A stretch of 64,000 bases of DNA from Boswellia sacra (taxonomy: Eukaryota > Streptophyta > Magnoliopsida > Sapindales > Burseraceae). The stretch spans positions 186,001-250,000 of the forward strand of contig SNVD02012321.1 of assembly GCA_013180625.2 (NCBI GenBank), written 5' to 3'. The translations under genes and the position numbers were made by a program. This document shows positions 1-12,281 of the stretch, piece after piece. The notes beneath the pieces were generated by a model, which was given only the letters and a program-made list of their open reading frames with translations, searched no databases and had not been told where the DNA came from. Position 1 is the stretch's first letter. Each line of letters begins with the position of its first letter.

Positions 1-495
1 TATGATATCTTTTTATAATAGTTTTTTTTATATAATTTAAAGTTACAATAACTTGGCCTTTTAATTATTTTTTATTGTGTAATCTAACTATTGAATCAAA
101 TATATATTTATGAACCAGGATCAACGATTTTATATTGTTTACATTTTTTTTATATCATTTTTAGTGTTGAAAAAGTGCACTTTAATGGTCCCGAATTAAT
201 TACTCTAAATAAATATAACAAATTGTAAGTTATAATAAAATTACCACAAAATCCTTTATATAAAGAAAAACTTATATGAGCAAGTAGCCATCCACGAGCC
301 AATACAACAACACTATCACGCATATGCTTATTCTCTTTAATATTGATTGTAATAATGTGTAGTTGAGTTTAAAATAATTAATCACACATACGATAGGATA
401 TATCGTCAAATGGATACAACACTGTACATCGATCTCACATTTTCTATATATTTAAAAAAAAAAGGAAAAAAACTCGTAATTCTTCGAAAACGTGG
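1..495. other. Flanking DNA paralogous to 31360-31790
   Basis: There is no gene here. The stretch aligns by eye with 31360-31790, which lies downstream of the intact PSKR-like gene. Shared blocks include the text around 'aatcaaatatatatt', 'agtgcactt-aatggtcc' and 'gagcaagtag-catcca'. It is therefore one copy of a duplicated intergenic segment of the PSKR-like cluster. It is interrupted at 504 by a hAT insertion and resumes after 2970. Confidence 0.7.
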
Positions 496-503
496 ATTGA
501 ATA

Positions 504-2962
504 CAGGGGCGGACCTCCCCAGGGGCTAGGCTGAGCCGCAGTCTGGCCTAGCATGTTGAAAAATAAAAATCAAAATTTTTAAATAATTTTTATTTTAGCA
601 ACTTTAAAATTATAAACAAAAGTAAATTAATATTTTCTTAAAAATAATCATAAAATCTTTTCTTATTCATTTTAAGAAAATTAGTTCTTACTAAATTAAT
701 ATCGCAGTTCTAACTAATGGTGGTATCATATTTTAATATGAAGTATACTAAATTTTATATTACCATTGGTGCGTTTGTAACTAGCAAGTATACTAGTCGC
801 ACAAGTAATAAAGTGATAAGTAAGATATCGTTCCCACGAGGATTGATTCTAATTGAATTTGTTATTTTACAGCCACAACAGAACAAATGGGGGGTTTTGT
901 GATTGATTAACTAAGTGAAATAATAATGCAAACAAAGAATAACAAAACAGAAAGTTAATTTGAATGAAAAATCAATGAGAGACACTTGGTTAAGAGTTCA
1001 TTCTCTGCCACAAGATATGAATTTGTGAATTAACATAGAATTGTAATCCAATTACAGCATTGAAGTTATCAACCGTAGATAACAACAAGCTCTGTTATCC
1101 CAATCTTTCCTTACTTTGTTGTTAAATAAAACAAGCTCTTTATTTAATCTCTATCCATTAAACAACCTAGAACAAGCTCTCTGAGTTTAATTCAATGGAA
1201 GCATTACGATGAGAAAGATAGGTTGATCTAAGCAATAATCACACAAGTTCGGATTATTTAACCTAGGTTGTATTTTCCAATTGCAATCTCTGATCACAAT
1301 TTTGCTACTAATGATTGGAAATTCATGACAATTACGGATCAAGATTTCTAATCTAGCAATAGACAACAACAGATTATATTCAGTTGGCCATTCCAAATAC
1401 AATCAGCAAGCAATCATAAGCATTAGATATGGGAAAATACAAGCAACTTCAATTAGAGAATTGGATAACAATTCCTTGCACAATCAATTCACAAAAACCA
1501 TATCAAGGGCTTTGAAATCACCCTCAACCAATTCAGATTTAGTTACACATATTCAGACAGAATACAAATACAATACAATATGGAGACATTCCAGAAAATG
1601 AAAGGGAAAGGGAAAACTTAGCAAATTTGATGAAATCTCTTAGGATTTGTAGTTCTTCCTCTTTCCAAGCCTTCAATCTCCTTCAAGAACTCCAAGAGAT
1701 GAGAGAAATCCAAAGATGCAGCCTCCTCCACGTTCTCCCCTCTTCAAGTTATCAAAATAAAACCCTAAAATGTGTTTAAATACTCTGCTACAGTGACTTG
1801 CTACAGTGCCCCGTATTATACATGCTACAGTGGCTTGTGGAATTATATTTCTATACATCTCACACTGTTTTGATTAGAACTTTTGGTACACTGAATGGAT
1901 TTATAAACCGTAAATTTCTCCAGAAAATAGACTTCGAGAGCTTTCCAACGGTATATAATATGTCGTCGGGTTCATTGTATATCAATACAATTAAATCCGA
2001 GAAGATCACTGACTAGCAGAGGTGAAAATGAAGGGTTTTACTCCATTTTTGTGCAAGTTGCTCCAAAACTCCTACAAACATCAAAACACACAAAAACATA
2101 AAAATACCACGGAATATAGCAAAGAAACATGGACGAATTGATATAAAAGTAATACATAAATAGACACCTATCAACCATTAATAGGATTTTTGCAAGGTAG
2201 AAATATTTCAATTATAGAATATAATTTCATATTAAGAAAATTAGTTTGACAATTATTAATTTAGATATTAAAGTTTTATATTTTAGTTAATAATTAAAAA
2301 TATCAAAGAATTTATACTAGTTGTTTATAACTAATTATAAATTTAAATTGGGTATGATATTTTTTCATCTAAATTTTTTTTAACTTAAATCAACACAAAA
2401 TTGTAATTATTCATTTCATTGACTAAAATAAATCAAAATAAGTAACAAATGATATATATTATATTTCAGCCAAATTTAATGAGATAATAGGTAATAAATG
2501 ATCATTTGTTGTTTAATCATTTGTTATGGAAAAAAATTGTTAATTTCACTTACATTTTAATTTTGCAAAATTGTGAAAATAAACTTGATCTAACAATTAA
2601 TACTTAAATACTTGTTAACATTAAAGGGAGTTTAATTTTTTATCATGTCTTCTTTTTAATTAAAAATTATATTCATTTTGCCAATAAAAGAACCATATTG
2701 AGCTTTAATGCCTGTGATATAAACTTTTTGAAAAAAAAAATTGTTCTTATTTTTAATATTATTAGTGTTGACTTGAATCAATTGTGTTTGATAAAATATG
2801 AGTCCGAAAACATTAAATATAATCACATGATAATTATAAATCTAAACAAAAAATTTAATAAATATTATAAGTTAGAATTTATCAAAAGTTTTTTCAATAT
2901 TTAATATCAAGAAGAATATTTGATTCAGCTCGTTCATAAGAAAATTTATGGATCCACCCCTA
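504..2962. mobile_element. Non-autonomous hAT-like DNA transposon
   Basis: The left end reads CAGGGGCGGACC and the right end, reverse complemented, TAGGGGTGGATCC, which are hAT-style terminal inverted repeats. The flanking 8-bp sequences are ATTGAATA (496-503) and ATTGAGTA (2963-2970), seven of eight identical, as expected for hAT target duplications. No transposase was recognised inside. Without the nested LTR (767-2173) and one copy of its duplication the element is about 1.05 kb of AT-rich DNA. The paralogous segment near 31780-31800 has no such insert, so it behaves as an empty site. Confidence 0.75.
767..2173. mobile_element. Solo-LTR-like element nested in the hAT
   Basis: The element begins TGGTGCG, ends CCTATCA (TG...CA), and is flanked by perfect 5-bp repeats ACCAT at 762-766 and 2174-2178. 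This is the signature of an LTR retrotransposon insertion. At 1407 bp with no polyprotein reading frame, it is best read as a solo LTR or a very reduced non-autonomous element. The left end, with 'actagcaagtatactagtcg', resembles a repeat I have met in several dicot genomes, but I cannot name the family. Short reading frames inside are not convincing. Confidence 0.7.
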
Positions 2963-2970
2963 ATTGAGTA

Positions 2971-3810
2971 TAATAAGAATAATATTACACATACAACCAA
3001 TTGATAATATACTCTTTTTACAACTTGAATTGATAAAATATTATTAGATGGGTAATTACATTTAATTTTCTTAACTTATTTTATTTTTTATCTAACTGAT
3101 GATATTTTGTCAATTTATATTGTATAAAAAGTTGATTGTAGATAGACTACAAGTACAGTATTACTTATATGACAATCATACTTTTTTTTAGCAGTTGAGA
3201 TTTGAAGATAATTTAATGTAGTTACAAATAAAATAATGTAAAATTGGCAGCAAAGTTTCAGAATTAGGAGAATTTAATAGAGGAAGAGTCAAACTCTATT
3301 CATCGGCAAATGAAGAAACATGCAATTAGTCAGAGAGATAAAGAGAAGAAGTCATAACAGCGACGGTGCCAGTGGGCCTCACCCAAGTGTAAGCCCAAAA
3401 CTCCAGAGATTGAAATATTGGGCCTCTCCGGTCCAGTAATTTCTTCGAAATTTGTGGTCAAAAGTCAAAACCACCTATCAGCAAACTGGAAAGAAAATGA
3501 CTATTATCATTTTCATTATTACTATTATTATTATTATTAACAAGAGAGTATTTCTAAGAAGTTCAGTTTTAGATATTTCTCGGTACGTTAAATACAGGTG
3601 GGTGAACGTTACTTTCAGTTTTCTAATGTCTCCCTGTCTATCTCTGTCTCAGCCTCCATTGACTTTTCTTTCTTTTCGTCCATTTACAAGAGAATCGCTC
3701 TTCAAGTTGGTTACGTTTATGTTTAATCATTTCTCCTTTATAACCTCTTCTTCCTTCTTAACTTTATGTGCATAAACTTTGTTGGGTTATTGGGTTGTGT
3801 TTCACTGGGT
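2971..3810 (+). other. 5' flank and leader of the PSKR-like pseudogene
   Basis: The part from about 3180 to 3480 is paralogous to 31800-32110. A diverged inverted copy lies at about 11440-11640. The best conserved block in all three is GGCCTCTCCGGTC followed by TAATTTCTT (3421-3445, 32054-32078, and 11523-11547 on -). From about 3620 to 3810 the pyrimidine-rich leader matches the leader of the intact gene at about 28510-28690. A short ATT-rich simple repeat lies at 3506-3540. Confidence 0.6.
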
Positions 3811-4935
3811 ATGGTGATCCGAGATTTCTGGTGGGTGATTACCCTTTTTGTTGGTTTCTATTTCTGGGCTCAGTTGCTCGACTCACAGAACCTCACTTGC
3901 AACCAAAATGATTTGGCAGCATTGCAGGGTTTCTTGAATGGTTTGGTTTTTAACGATTTGCAGTCTGGAACTGAAGGTTGGAACGCGACTAATAATTGCT
4001 GTAACTGGGTTGGCATCACTTGCAATTCTTCATCTTCTCTTGGATTAAAGGATGATAATACTAGTATTATAGCTTCTGGTAGAGTAAACAGATTGGAACT
4101 TGATACAAGAGATTGACCGGCAAGTTGTCTGAATCTTTAGGCAATCTGGATCAGCTTAGGTTCCTGAATCTCTCTCACAATTTCCTTAAAAGCTCACTTC
4201 CTCTGTCTTTGTTTCAATTGCTTACAAGTTTTGGACTTGAACTCCAATGACTTGTACGGGCCACTTCCGCAGAGCATCAACTTGCCTTCACTTCTGACTC
4301 TTGACATCTCTTCGAATTCCTTGAGCGGTTCTGTTCCTACTCGAATATGTGACAACTCTACTAAAATTCGGGTTCTTCGTTTAGCTGTAAACTATTTATC
4401 TGGTGGGATTTCATCAGGGCTGGGAAACTGTGGTTCTTTGGAGGACTTGTGTCTTGGAATGAATGACCTCACTGGTGGAATAGCTGAAGATATATTTCAT
4501 CTTCAAAAGTTGAGTCTTTTGGCTCTTCAAGACAATAAGCTTTCTGGGCAACTTAGTTCTGATATTGGTAATCTCTCTAGTCTTGTTCGTTTAGATGTAT
4601 CACGCAATAACTTTGCAGGTACGATCCCAAATGTTTTTGATAAATTAAGTAAGTTTCAGTATCTTGTAGCCCATTCCAATAACTTCAGTGGTAGCATTCC
4701 ATCTTCATTGTCAAATTCTCCCACCATTAAGATGCTTAATCTGAGGAACAACTCGTTGGAAGGTGTGTTAGATCTTAATTGTTCAGTTATGACTAGTTTG
4801 GCTATCTTGATTTGGGGACAAAAAGGTTCACCGGTTCTCTGCCTGATACGCTTCCATTGTGTAGACGTTTGAAAAACATCAATCTTGCCAGGAACAATTT
4901 CAGTGGTCAAATTCCACCAAGCTTCAAGAATTTCG
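3811..4935 (+). pseudogene. PSKR1-like LRR receptor, broken copy
   Basis: This is the 5' part of a phytosulfokine-receptor-like gene, closely similar to the intact paralogue at 28694. From the ATG at 3811 it encodes a signal peptide, an LRR N-terminal cap (NCCNWVGITC) and about ten LRRs. A 1-bp deletion near 4107 brings in a TGA at 4114. A 5-bp deletion near 4222 then returns the downstream LRRs (4231-4872) to the original frame. Further small indels near 4800-4830 lead to a stop at 4870-4872. Similarity to the paralogue ends near 4935, before the island domain, and a copia element begins at 5013. It cannot make a full receptor. Confidence 0.9.
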
Positions 4936-5012
4936 AGATATTAAAGTAGCGAAAATAACATTCAACTTCCTAAGCCTCGCTATAAATAATCGATGGTTTT
5001 ATATCATGCTCC

Positions 5013-5385
5013 TGATGAGCTCATGCATGATGCATGAGGTTTCTAGAATCCCTCCTATGTCAAAGGGAGGTTACCTACTCAGGGAATTGTCAAAATTAGG
5101 CACCTCCATTGGAGGTAGTCAAAGTTAGGTGACCTAACTTGTTTGAAAATTGTATGCAGAATTTCCCTATAAATATGGGACGAATTCTGCCTTGTTAATA
5201 CATTAGAGAGACTTCAGAGAGAGTTCAGGATTCAGAACTAGAGAGTTCTGAGAGAGTGAGAAAGCCAGGAGAGCTCCAGGAAATTTAAGGGAGTTTTTGT
5301 GTAATTCTTGTATATTAATTTTCTCTGTTAATACAAGTTAATTTTCTCCCAAAATCTGTTCTGAGTTTGCATCGCATCCTCAACA
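5013..5385 (+). repeat. 5' LTR of the copia element
   Basis: It starts TGATGAGC and ends CCTCAACA. A TATA box (tataaata, 5168-5175) lies about 155 bp into the LTR and should drive the element's transcript. The 3' LTR has the same length and the same TATA box. Confidence 0.95.
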
Positions 5386-5386
5386 A

Positions 5387-5399
5387 GTGGTATCAGAGC
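5387..5399 (+). promoter_or_regulatory. Primer binding site, initiator-Met tRNA type
   Basis: Directly after the 5' LTR comes GTGGTATCAGAGCC. Its TGGTATCAGAGC core is complementary to the 3' end of initiator methionine tRNA, the usual primer for plant copia reverse transcription. Confidence 0.9.
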
Positions 5400-6163
5400 C
5401 TCGTTGAGCTCCTGGAACGTCAAAACAGAGAGAAAAAATTCAGGAAAAATTTGTCCCCTATTTTTTAAAAATTTCGAATTTTCGGAAAGTATTCGAATTC
5501 CGAATTTGAAGTGTCCAGTGTGTTCGTAACGTCGTCCTGATCGATCTGCAATTTTCTGGCGATCGATCCGACGTCCAGAGAAGCCGCACGCGCCACCAAC
5601 CTGAACTGCGAGTGGTCTTCACTCGCCACACGCGCTGCACGCGTGTCTCAAGGAAGAAGACGACACACGTCAGCGCCACGCGATCCGCCACGTCAGCGCG
5701 CTTTTTGCCATGTCAGCTTTGCCACGGCATCTTCACCACGTCAGCAAGTCCACGTCATCAACCACGTGTCACCACGTCATTACAATGGACCCCATCTACC
5801 ACATCAGCAAATCTTCGAGAAATTTCAAATTGACCCCTGTATTTCGGATAATTCTTTGACCCCCTGAGTTTCTAAAATTTACATTTCAGTCCTTAGAAAA
5901 CTTCAGTGTGGCACCTGTAATTCTGGTTAACTTTATGCCCTCTTTAGTTTCCGAAATTTCAGTTTAGCCCTTAAGAAATTTCAGTTTAGTCCTTAGAATT
6001 TTCAAGCTTAGCATTTATTGTATAAAAGGAATTTTTGAGCCCTGGAAGAGGCTATTCCACCATTTTTTACCGTTCCGGACGTAACGGTGGGCTCAGATTT
6101 TTGAAATTCAATTCCCATTTTTAGTGAATTAATTATTCTAAAATAGAAGAATCATCCGAAGCC
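5400..6163 (+). other. Untranslated leader of the copia element
   Basis: This non-coding stretch between the primer binding site and the gag ATG at 6164 contains GC-richer blocks with many 'cgccacg' and 'cacgtca' words (5580-5800). Overlapping short reading frames here have no recognisable product. Confidence 0.6.
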
Positions 6164-9100
6164 ATGATAAAATTGACTGCTACCAACTACACACTATGGA
6201 GACCCAGGATGGAGGATCTCCTTAGTTGTAAGGATCTATATGATCCTATAGAATTTAAAGGGTAGAGACCTGAGACAGAAAAAGAGGCAGAGTGGAAGAA
6301 AATTAACAGAAAATGCATCGGTCAGATCAGACAATGGATCGACCACAGTGTCTTCCACCATGTAGCCAAGGAAACAGATGCATATTCTCTATGGACAAAA
6401 TTAGAGAGTATGTATCAAGCCAAGTCAGCACGGAACAAAGTCATCCTGATGAGACGGCTTGTAAACTTGAAGTTGCGAAGTGGAACTCCTGTAGCAGAAC
6501 ATACAAGTGAGTTCCAGAACTTGGTGAATCAGTTGACAGCAGTCGAGTTACAGCTTGGAGACGAAGAACAAGCCCTTCTACTTCTCAGTTCCCTTCCAGA
6601 TTCATGGGAGACGTTAGTGGTCTCCATCAGTAATTCAGCACCCGGAGGCAAACTTACCTTGTCAATGGTTAAGGATGCCTTGATGAACGAGGAGGCGAGA
6701 AGAAAAGATGCAGGCGCTAGTCAAGATGAAGCCTACATCATGGAGAATCGAGGAAGACAGTCTCGAGGTGAAGACTGGAGAAGAGGTAGAAGCAAAAGCA
6801 GAGGCAGATCGACAAACAGAAGGGGCAGGTCAACAGATGGGCGGAGACCTACCTACAAATGCTATCACTATGGCAAAGAGGGTCACATGAAGAGAAATTG
6901 TCGCAGTCTTCAGAAGCAGAACCAGGAGAGTTCACAAGCACAAAGCTGCGAAGAACCACGAGTCACCGTTGTAGAAGATGTGACCATTTGTGCAGAAGAG
7001 ATGTGCTTCCACACAGCAGACCAAGGAGTAGAATGGGTTATTGACACAACAGCTTCCTGTCATGTCACTCCTTGCAGAGAGATCTCCACCACGTACAAAG
7101 CAGGAGACTTTGAGATAGTGAAGATGGGTAACGACAGCATCGCCAAAATTATGGGAATTGGTGATATTCAATTCCAAACGAACGTCGGATGCAAAATAAC
7201 TTTAAAGGATGTTCGTCATATGCCAGATCTTCGACTCAACTTGCTCTCGGTAAAAGCCTTTGATCAGCAAGGCTATGAGAGCTGCTTCACCAATGGTACA
7301 TGGAAGATGTTGAAAGGGGTCATGGTGGTTGCTCGAGGTAAATTATATGATAATCTTTATAGGACTCGTGTAAAGATAAACGGAGAGAGCCTTCATATAG
7401 CAGAGCACATGGTACCTCTGGATTTGTGGTATAAAAGGCTCGGTCACATGGGTGAGAAGGGTTTATCAACCCTTCAGAAGAAAAAGCTGATCACTGTTTC
7501 CAAGGATGCAGCGTCTCATCCTTGCGACTATTGTTTGTACGAGAAATAACGGAGGGTGTCATTCAGCTCCTCATCAGTGAAGAAATCAAAGTTATTGGAG
7601 CTAGTACACAGTGATGTATGCGGACCTCTCGAAGTGGAAAGTTTAGGCGGTAAAAAGTATTTCTTGACCTTCATTGATGATGCATCTCGAAAAGTGTGGG
7701 TGTACTTCCTCAAAATGAAGGATGAAGTTCTGGAGAAGTTTAAGGAGTTTCACGTCATGGTAGAACGTGAAACGGGTAAAAAGTTAAAATGCCTTCGATC
7801 AGATAATGGAGGCGAGTATACCTCCAGAGAGTTCAATGCTTACTGTCGGAGATATGGTATTCGACATAAAAGAACGGTCCCACGCACACCACAACACAAT
7901 GGAGTGGCCGAGAGGATGAATTGAACCATCATGGAACGGGTCAGGAGCATGCTCAGATTGGCTAAGTTACTCAAGCCATTCTGGGGGGAGGCCGTTCGTA
8001 CCGCCTGTTACTTAATCAATAGAACTCCGTTGGTGCCACTGAACTTCGAGATTCCAAAAAAGGTATGGTCTAATAAAAAGCCCTCCTACAATCATTTGAA
8101 AGTGTTTGGTTGTTTAACCTTTGTACATGTATCCAAGGAGCTCAGACAGAAGCTCGATACAAGAACTGTTCCATGTATCTTCATCGATTATGGAGATGAA
8201 GAATTCGGATACAGATTATAGGATCCCAAAGAAAAGAAAGTCATCCGCAGCAGAGATGTGGTGTTTCACGAAGACCAAACATATGAAGACACTGAAAAGA
8301 CAACAATATCTAAAAATCCCACTAGCAGTGCCCCAGATATTGTTGCAGATTCTACCCCAACACCAAATAGCACAGAAAATGATGAGGTACCAGAAGAAGT
8401 TCCAGAACCAGATCAGGAGGAGGAAAATGAAGAGATTGTTGAGCCGGGGGAGCCACAATCACCTATAGAAGCTGCTGTACCTCCTGAAAATGAAGAACCT
8501 CAGCTACGACGATCTGAGCGAGGTCGGATTCCGTCGAGGAGATATCCGAAATTAGAGTATACACTGCTTACTGATGAGCGGGAGCCAGAAAGCTTTCGTG
8601 AAGCTTTATCTCATCCAGACAAAGAACGATGGCTGCATGCAATGCGAGATGAGATGAATTCTCTAGAGAAAAACAAAACTTATGAACTGGTCGACCTCCG
8701 AGACAGAAAGAAGGCACTGAAGAACAAGTGGGTATTCAAGCTCAAGAAAGATGGAACAAGAAAGATGATAAAGTATAAAGCCCGATTGGTGGTAAAAGGA
8801 TTCCTTCAGCAAAAAGGAATTGACTTTGACGAGATCTTCTTACCAGTAGTAAAAATGACCTCAATCCGCGTCATCCTCGGATTGACCGCAAGTCATGATT
8901 TGGAGCTTGAACAGATGGATGTGAAGACAACATTTCTTCATGGAGACTTGTATGAAGAAATCTACATGGAGCAGCCAGAAGGATTCGAGGTTCAAGGAAA
9001 AGAACACCTCGTGTGTAAGCTCAAAAAGAGCTTGTATGGGCTCAAACAAGTACCAAGGCAATGGTACAAGAAGTTTGACTCTTTCATGATGAGTCATGGG

Positions 9101-10141
9101 TATAAAAGAACCGCTGCAGACTAGTGTGTCTACTTTCAGAAACTTCCAGGCGGAGACTTTGTTGCACTCATGTTATATGTGGACGACATGTTGATCGTCA
9201 GGAAAGATGCAACAAAAATAAAGCAGCTGAAGAAGGAACTTTCAAAATCCTTCGATATGAAGGACTTGGGACCAGCTCAGCAAATCTTGGGGATGCACAT
9301 TCGTCAAGACAGGAAACAGAAGAAATTATGGCTGTCTTAGGAGAAATATGTTGAACGGGTGATTCAAAGGTTCAACATGAATGGTGCTAAGCCAGTTAGT
9401 GTACCACTGGCTAATCATTTCAAGCTGAGCAAGAGATCATGTCCCTCATCCAAGAAAGAGATAGAGGACATGGCGTCGGTGCCCTATTCTTCTGCTGTAG
9501 GAAGTTTGATGTATGCCATGGTGTGTACAAGGCTAGATATTGCTCATGCTGTAGGAGTCGTGAGCAGATTTCTTTCCAACCCAGGGAAAGAACATTGGGA
9601 GGCAGTCAAGTGGATTCTCAGATACCTTAAAGGTACATCGAAGATATGCTTGTGTTATGGGGGAGCTGATTCAATCTTGGAAGGTTATACAGATTCAGAT
9701 ATGGCCGGAGATCCTGACAGTAGGAAATCTACATCAGGATTTGTCTACACTTTTGCAGGAGGAGCTATGTCACGGCAGTCAAGACTATAGAAGTGTGTTG
9801 CGCTATTCACGATAGAGGCAGAATATATTGCTGCAGCAGAAGCTGGAAAAGAAATGTTGTGGTTGAAGCAGTTTCTCCAAGAACTTGTGATTGAGCAAAA
9901 GGAGTACAAAGTACACTGTGACAGTCAAAGTGCTCTGGATTTGAGTAAGAATTCAGTGTACCATTCTCGAACGAAACATATCGATATTCGCTATCATTGG
10001 ATACGCGAGGTGATGGACAAGCAACTGTTGAAACTAGTGAAGATCCATACTAAAGAGAATCCAGCCGACATGTTAACAAAAGTAGTCACTAGAGACAAGC
10101 TAGAACTATGCAGAGACATAGTTGGACTAGAAGCTGTTTGA
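6164..10141 (+). pseudogene. copia gag-pol polyprotein with seven in-frame stops
   Basis: All domains lie in one frame over 3978 nt (1326 codons with stop, the normal length for copia). No frameshift is present. In-frame stops are at 6263 (TAG), 7547 (TAA), 7922 (TGA), 8219 (TAG), 9122 (TAG), 9338 (TAG) and 9788 (TAG). Each can arise by one C-to-T or G-to-A change, e.g. TGG to TAG at 8219. The gag CCHC knuckle (6860-6901) has Tyr for its second Cys. The protease motif reads DTTA instead of D(S/T)GA (7043-7054). Integrase has HSDVCGP and DNGGEY, reverse transcriptase has YVDD (9176-9187), and RNase H ends the polyprotein. The element can move only with help from an intact relative. Confidence 0.95.
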
Positions 10142-10170
10142 TTACTTTTGTTGTTACTCCCCTTTCACAT

Positions 10171-10187
10171 GGGATGGAGGGGGAGAA
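10171..10187 (+). promoter_or_regulatory. Polypurine tract of the copia element
   Basis: The purine-rich run gggatggagggggagaa ends one base before the 3' LTR. It is in the position and of the composition needed to prime plus-strand DNA synthesis. Confidence 0.85.
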
Positions 10188-10188
10188 T

Positions 10189-10561
10189 TGATGAGCTCAT
10201 GCATGATGCATGAGGTTTCTAGAATCCCTCCCATGTCAAAGGGAGGCTACCTACCTAGGGGATTGTCAAAGTTAGGCATCTCCATTGGAGGTAGTCAAAG
10301 TTAGGTGGCTTAACTTGTTTGAAAATTGTATGCAGAATTTTCCTATAAATATGGGACGAATTCTGCCTTGTTAATGCATTAGAGAGACTTCAGAGAGAGT
10401 TCAGGATTCAGAACCAGAGAGTTCTGAGAGAGTGAGAGAGCCAAGAGAGCTCCAGGAAATTTAGGGGAGTTTTTGTGTAATTCTTGTATATTAATTTTCT
10501 CTGTTAATACAAGTTAATTTTCTCCCAAAATCTGTTCTGAGTTTACATCGCATCCCCAACA
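10189..10561 (+). repeat. 3' LTR of the copia element
   Basis: It is 373 bp long, starts TGATGAGC, ends CCCCAACA, and is followed by the target duplication GCTCC. It differs from the 5' LTR by 17 transitions and no transversions. Confidence 0.95.
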
Positions 10562-10566
10562 GCTCC

Positions 10567-12245
10567 TTATCGTTTATGATGAAGATGTAGTAATAACAAT
10601 ATTTATCTTGAAAACAATTCCAATGAATAGCACTAAGCATGGTATAAGACCACAAGGAGATCATAGAGAACATGACAGACAAAGAGAGTCCACAGCTTTC
10701 AAATTTATAATTCTTTTTTATTTTAATTTGAGAATTTAACAATATTTGATATTTTTTATTATTATTAAATTTATAAAGATTTTCCTTGGATGGGGAGACC
10801 CATGGCTTTACTTGGGTAACATTCCATCCTACGTGGTCCTGAACTTGGCTAAAGGGCTTGGATAGAATACTCCTATCTTATCCTATTTTACTCCAATTGG
10901 GCCTGATGCTATTTAGTATTACAAAATAGAATCAAGATTAAAATAAAGAGAGGGTTCTCCCTGTACAGGTAGGTGCACTTAGCATTAATACATTAATTTT
11001 TAATTCAGTAAAGGAAAATAAGAAAAAGTTTAATTTCTTTCATTAATAAAGCTAAGAAATAAATTAAAACGTTTATATAGCTGTGCATTCCAAATAAAAA
11101 TACTCTTTCTTTTATTTTCAAATTGTTATTTTATTTGAAGTAATTTTATTTGGGGATAAAAGTGTCAACAAAAATAAGAAATAACGTTGAGTCTAATGAT
11201 TTCAAATGGAGGCGCTAAGTAGAATTACTCTTCCTTTTCTTCTCTTCTTTTTTTTTCTTTTCTTGTTCCCTTCTCTTTCTCTAATTTTATTTATGATATT
11301 TTGTGTGAAGAAAAAAAATTCTTTGATTTAATTCGATGCAGCGAGAAATACAATAATACTTAAAAATAAGGGTCTATTAAGATTATCTGAAGGACTTTGA
11401 ACATGCATATATCGAATAATATTTATAATATTTATTATTATTATTATTATTCTTCTTCGTTTTGCACTAGGCTGCTAGCTTGTGAGATGGTTTGACTTTT
11501 GACTTTCTAGTAATAAATGGTTAAGAAATTAGTAGACCGGAGAGGCCGAATTAGTTCCATCTCTAGACTTTTGGGTCCACGTGATCGGCTTAGGTGAGGC
11601 CCACTGAAGCCCTTGTTGTTCTGACTTTTAATCTTTGACAAATTGTAGATTTTTCATTTGTGGATGCACAGAGTTTGACTCTACCCCATTTAACTCAATT
11701 CTTGAATTTTGCAGCCATTGTTACAGTGTTTTATTTTGCAAGGACATTAAGAATTTAAAATCATCATCAAATCCCAGTTGCAAAAAAAATAATATACATA
11801 CATACATACATACATGCTTCCGTGTTCAAATTTCCATTCATGTTTTTATATTAAGTTAGATTTTTCAGACTTTCAGTAATTAATGGGAAGAATTGTAAAA
11901 TATAACCAAAATTAAGGGGTGAATTGCAAAAATAGATTCGATGGTAAAAATTTATAATACTATAAACTTATTCAACATTGAGCGTAATAATATGCGACAA
12001 TATTCGAGAATATTTATTAATATTCAATAGTATCTGACGTTGAGTATCTAGTGTCATACACAATCACGTCATGTAAATTTTCAGAAACTGATCAAGTTAT
12101 CAAAGAGTTCATCTTATTTGGGTCACTTTTAAAAATACATGAAAAAAATTTAGGCAGTACAAATACAGGAATATGACGTGTTATTGTTCATAACTAATTA
12201 ATTATTTTTAAACTCAACCACTCATTATTATAATTAAATAAAATA

Positions 12246-12281
<36 letters not shown>

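Larger units (their letters stand above)
5013..10561 (+). mobile_element. Ty1/copia retrotransposon, structurally complete, coding-dead
   Basis: The 5549-bp element has two 373-bp LTRs (TG...CA) and perfect 5-bp target duplications GCTCC at 5008-5012 and 10562-10566. The domain order is gag, protease, integrase, reverse transcriptase, RNase H, which places it in Ty1/copia. The two LTRs differ at 17 of 373 sites by my hand alignment, and every difference is a transition, with no indels. Substituting a rate of 1.3e-8 per site per year (a grass value, so only indicative) gives roughly 1.8 million years. It lies just 3' of the broken PSKR-like gene and in the same orientation. Confidence 0.97.

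Noticed and set aside
6164..10141. Programmed readthrough of stops in the copia polyprotein
   Set aside because: Seven stops scattered across gag, integrase, reverse transcriptase and RNase H, plus damaged knuckle and protease motifs, point to decay.
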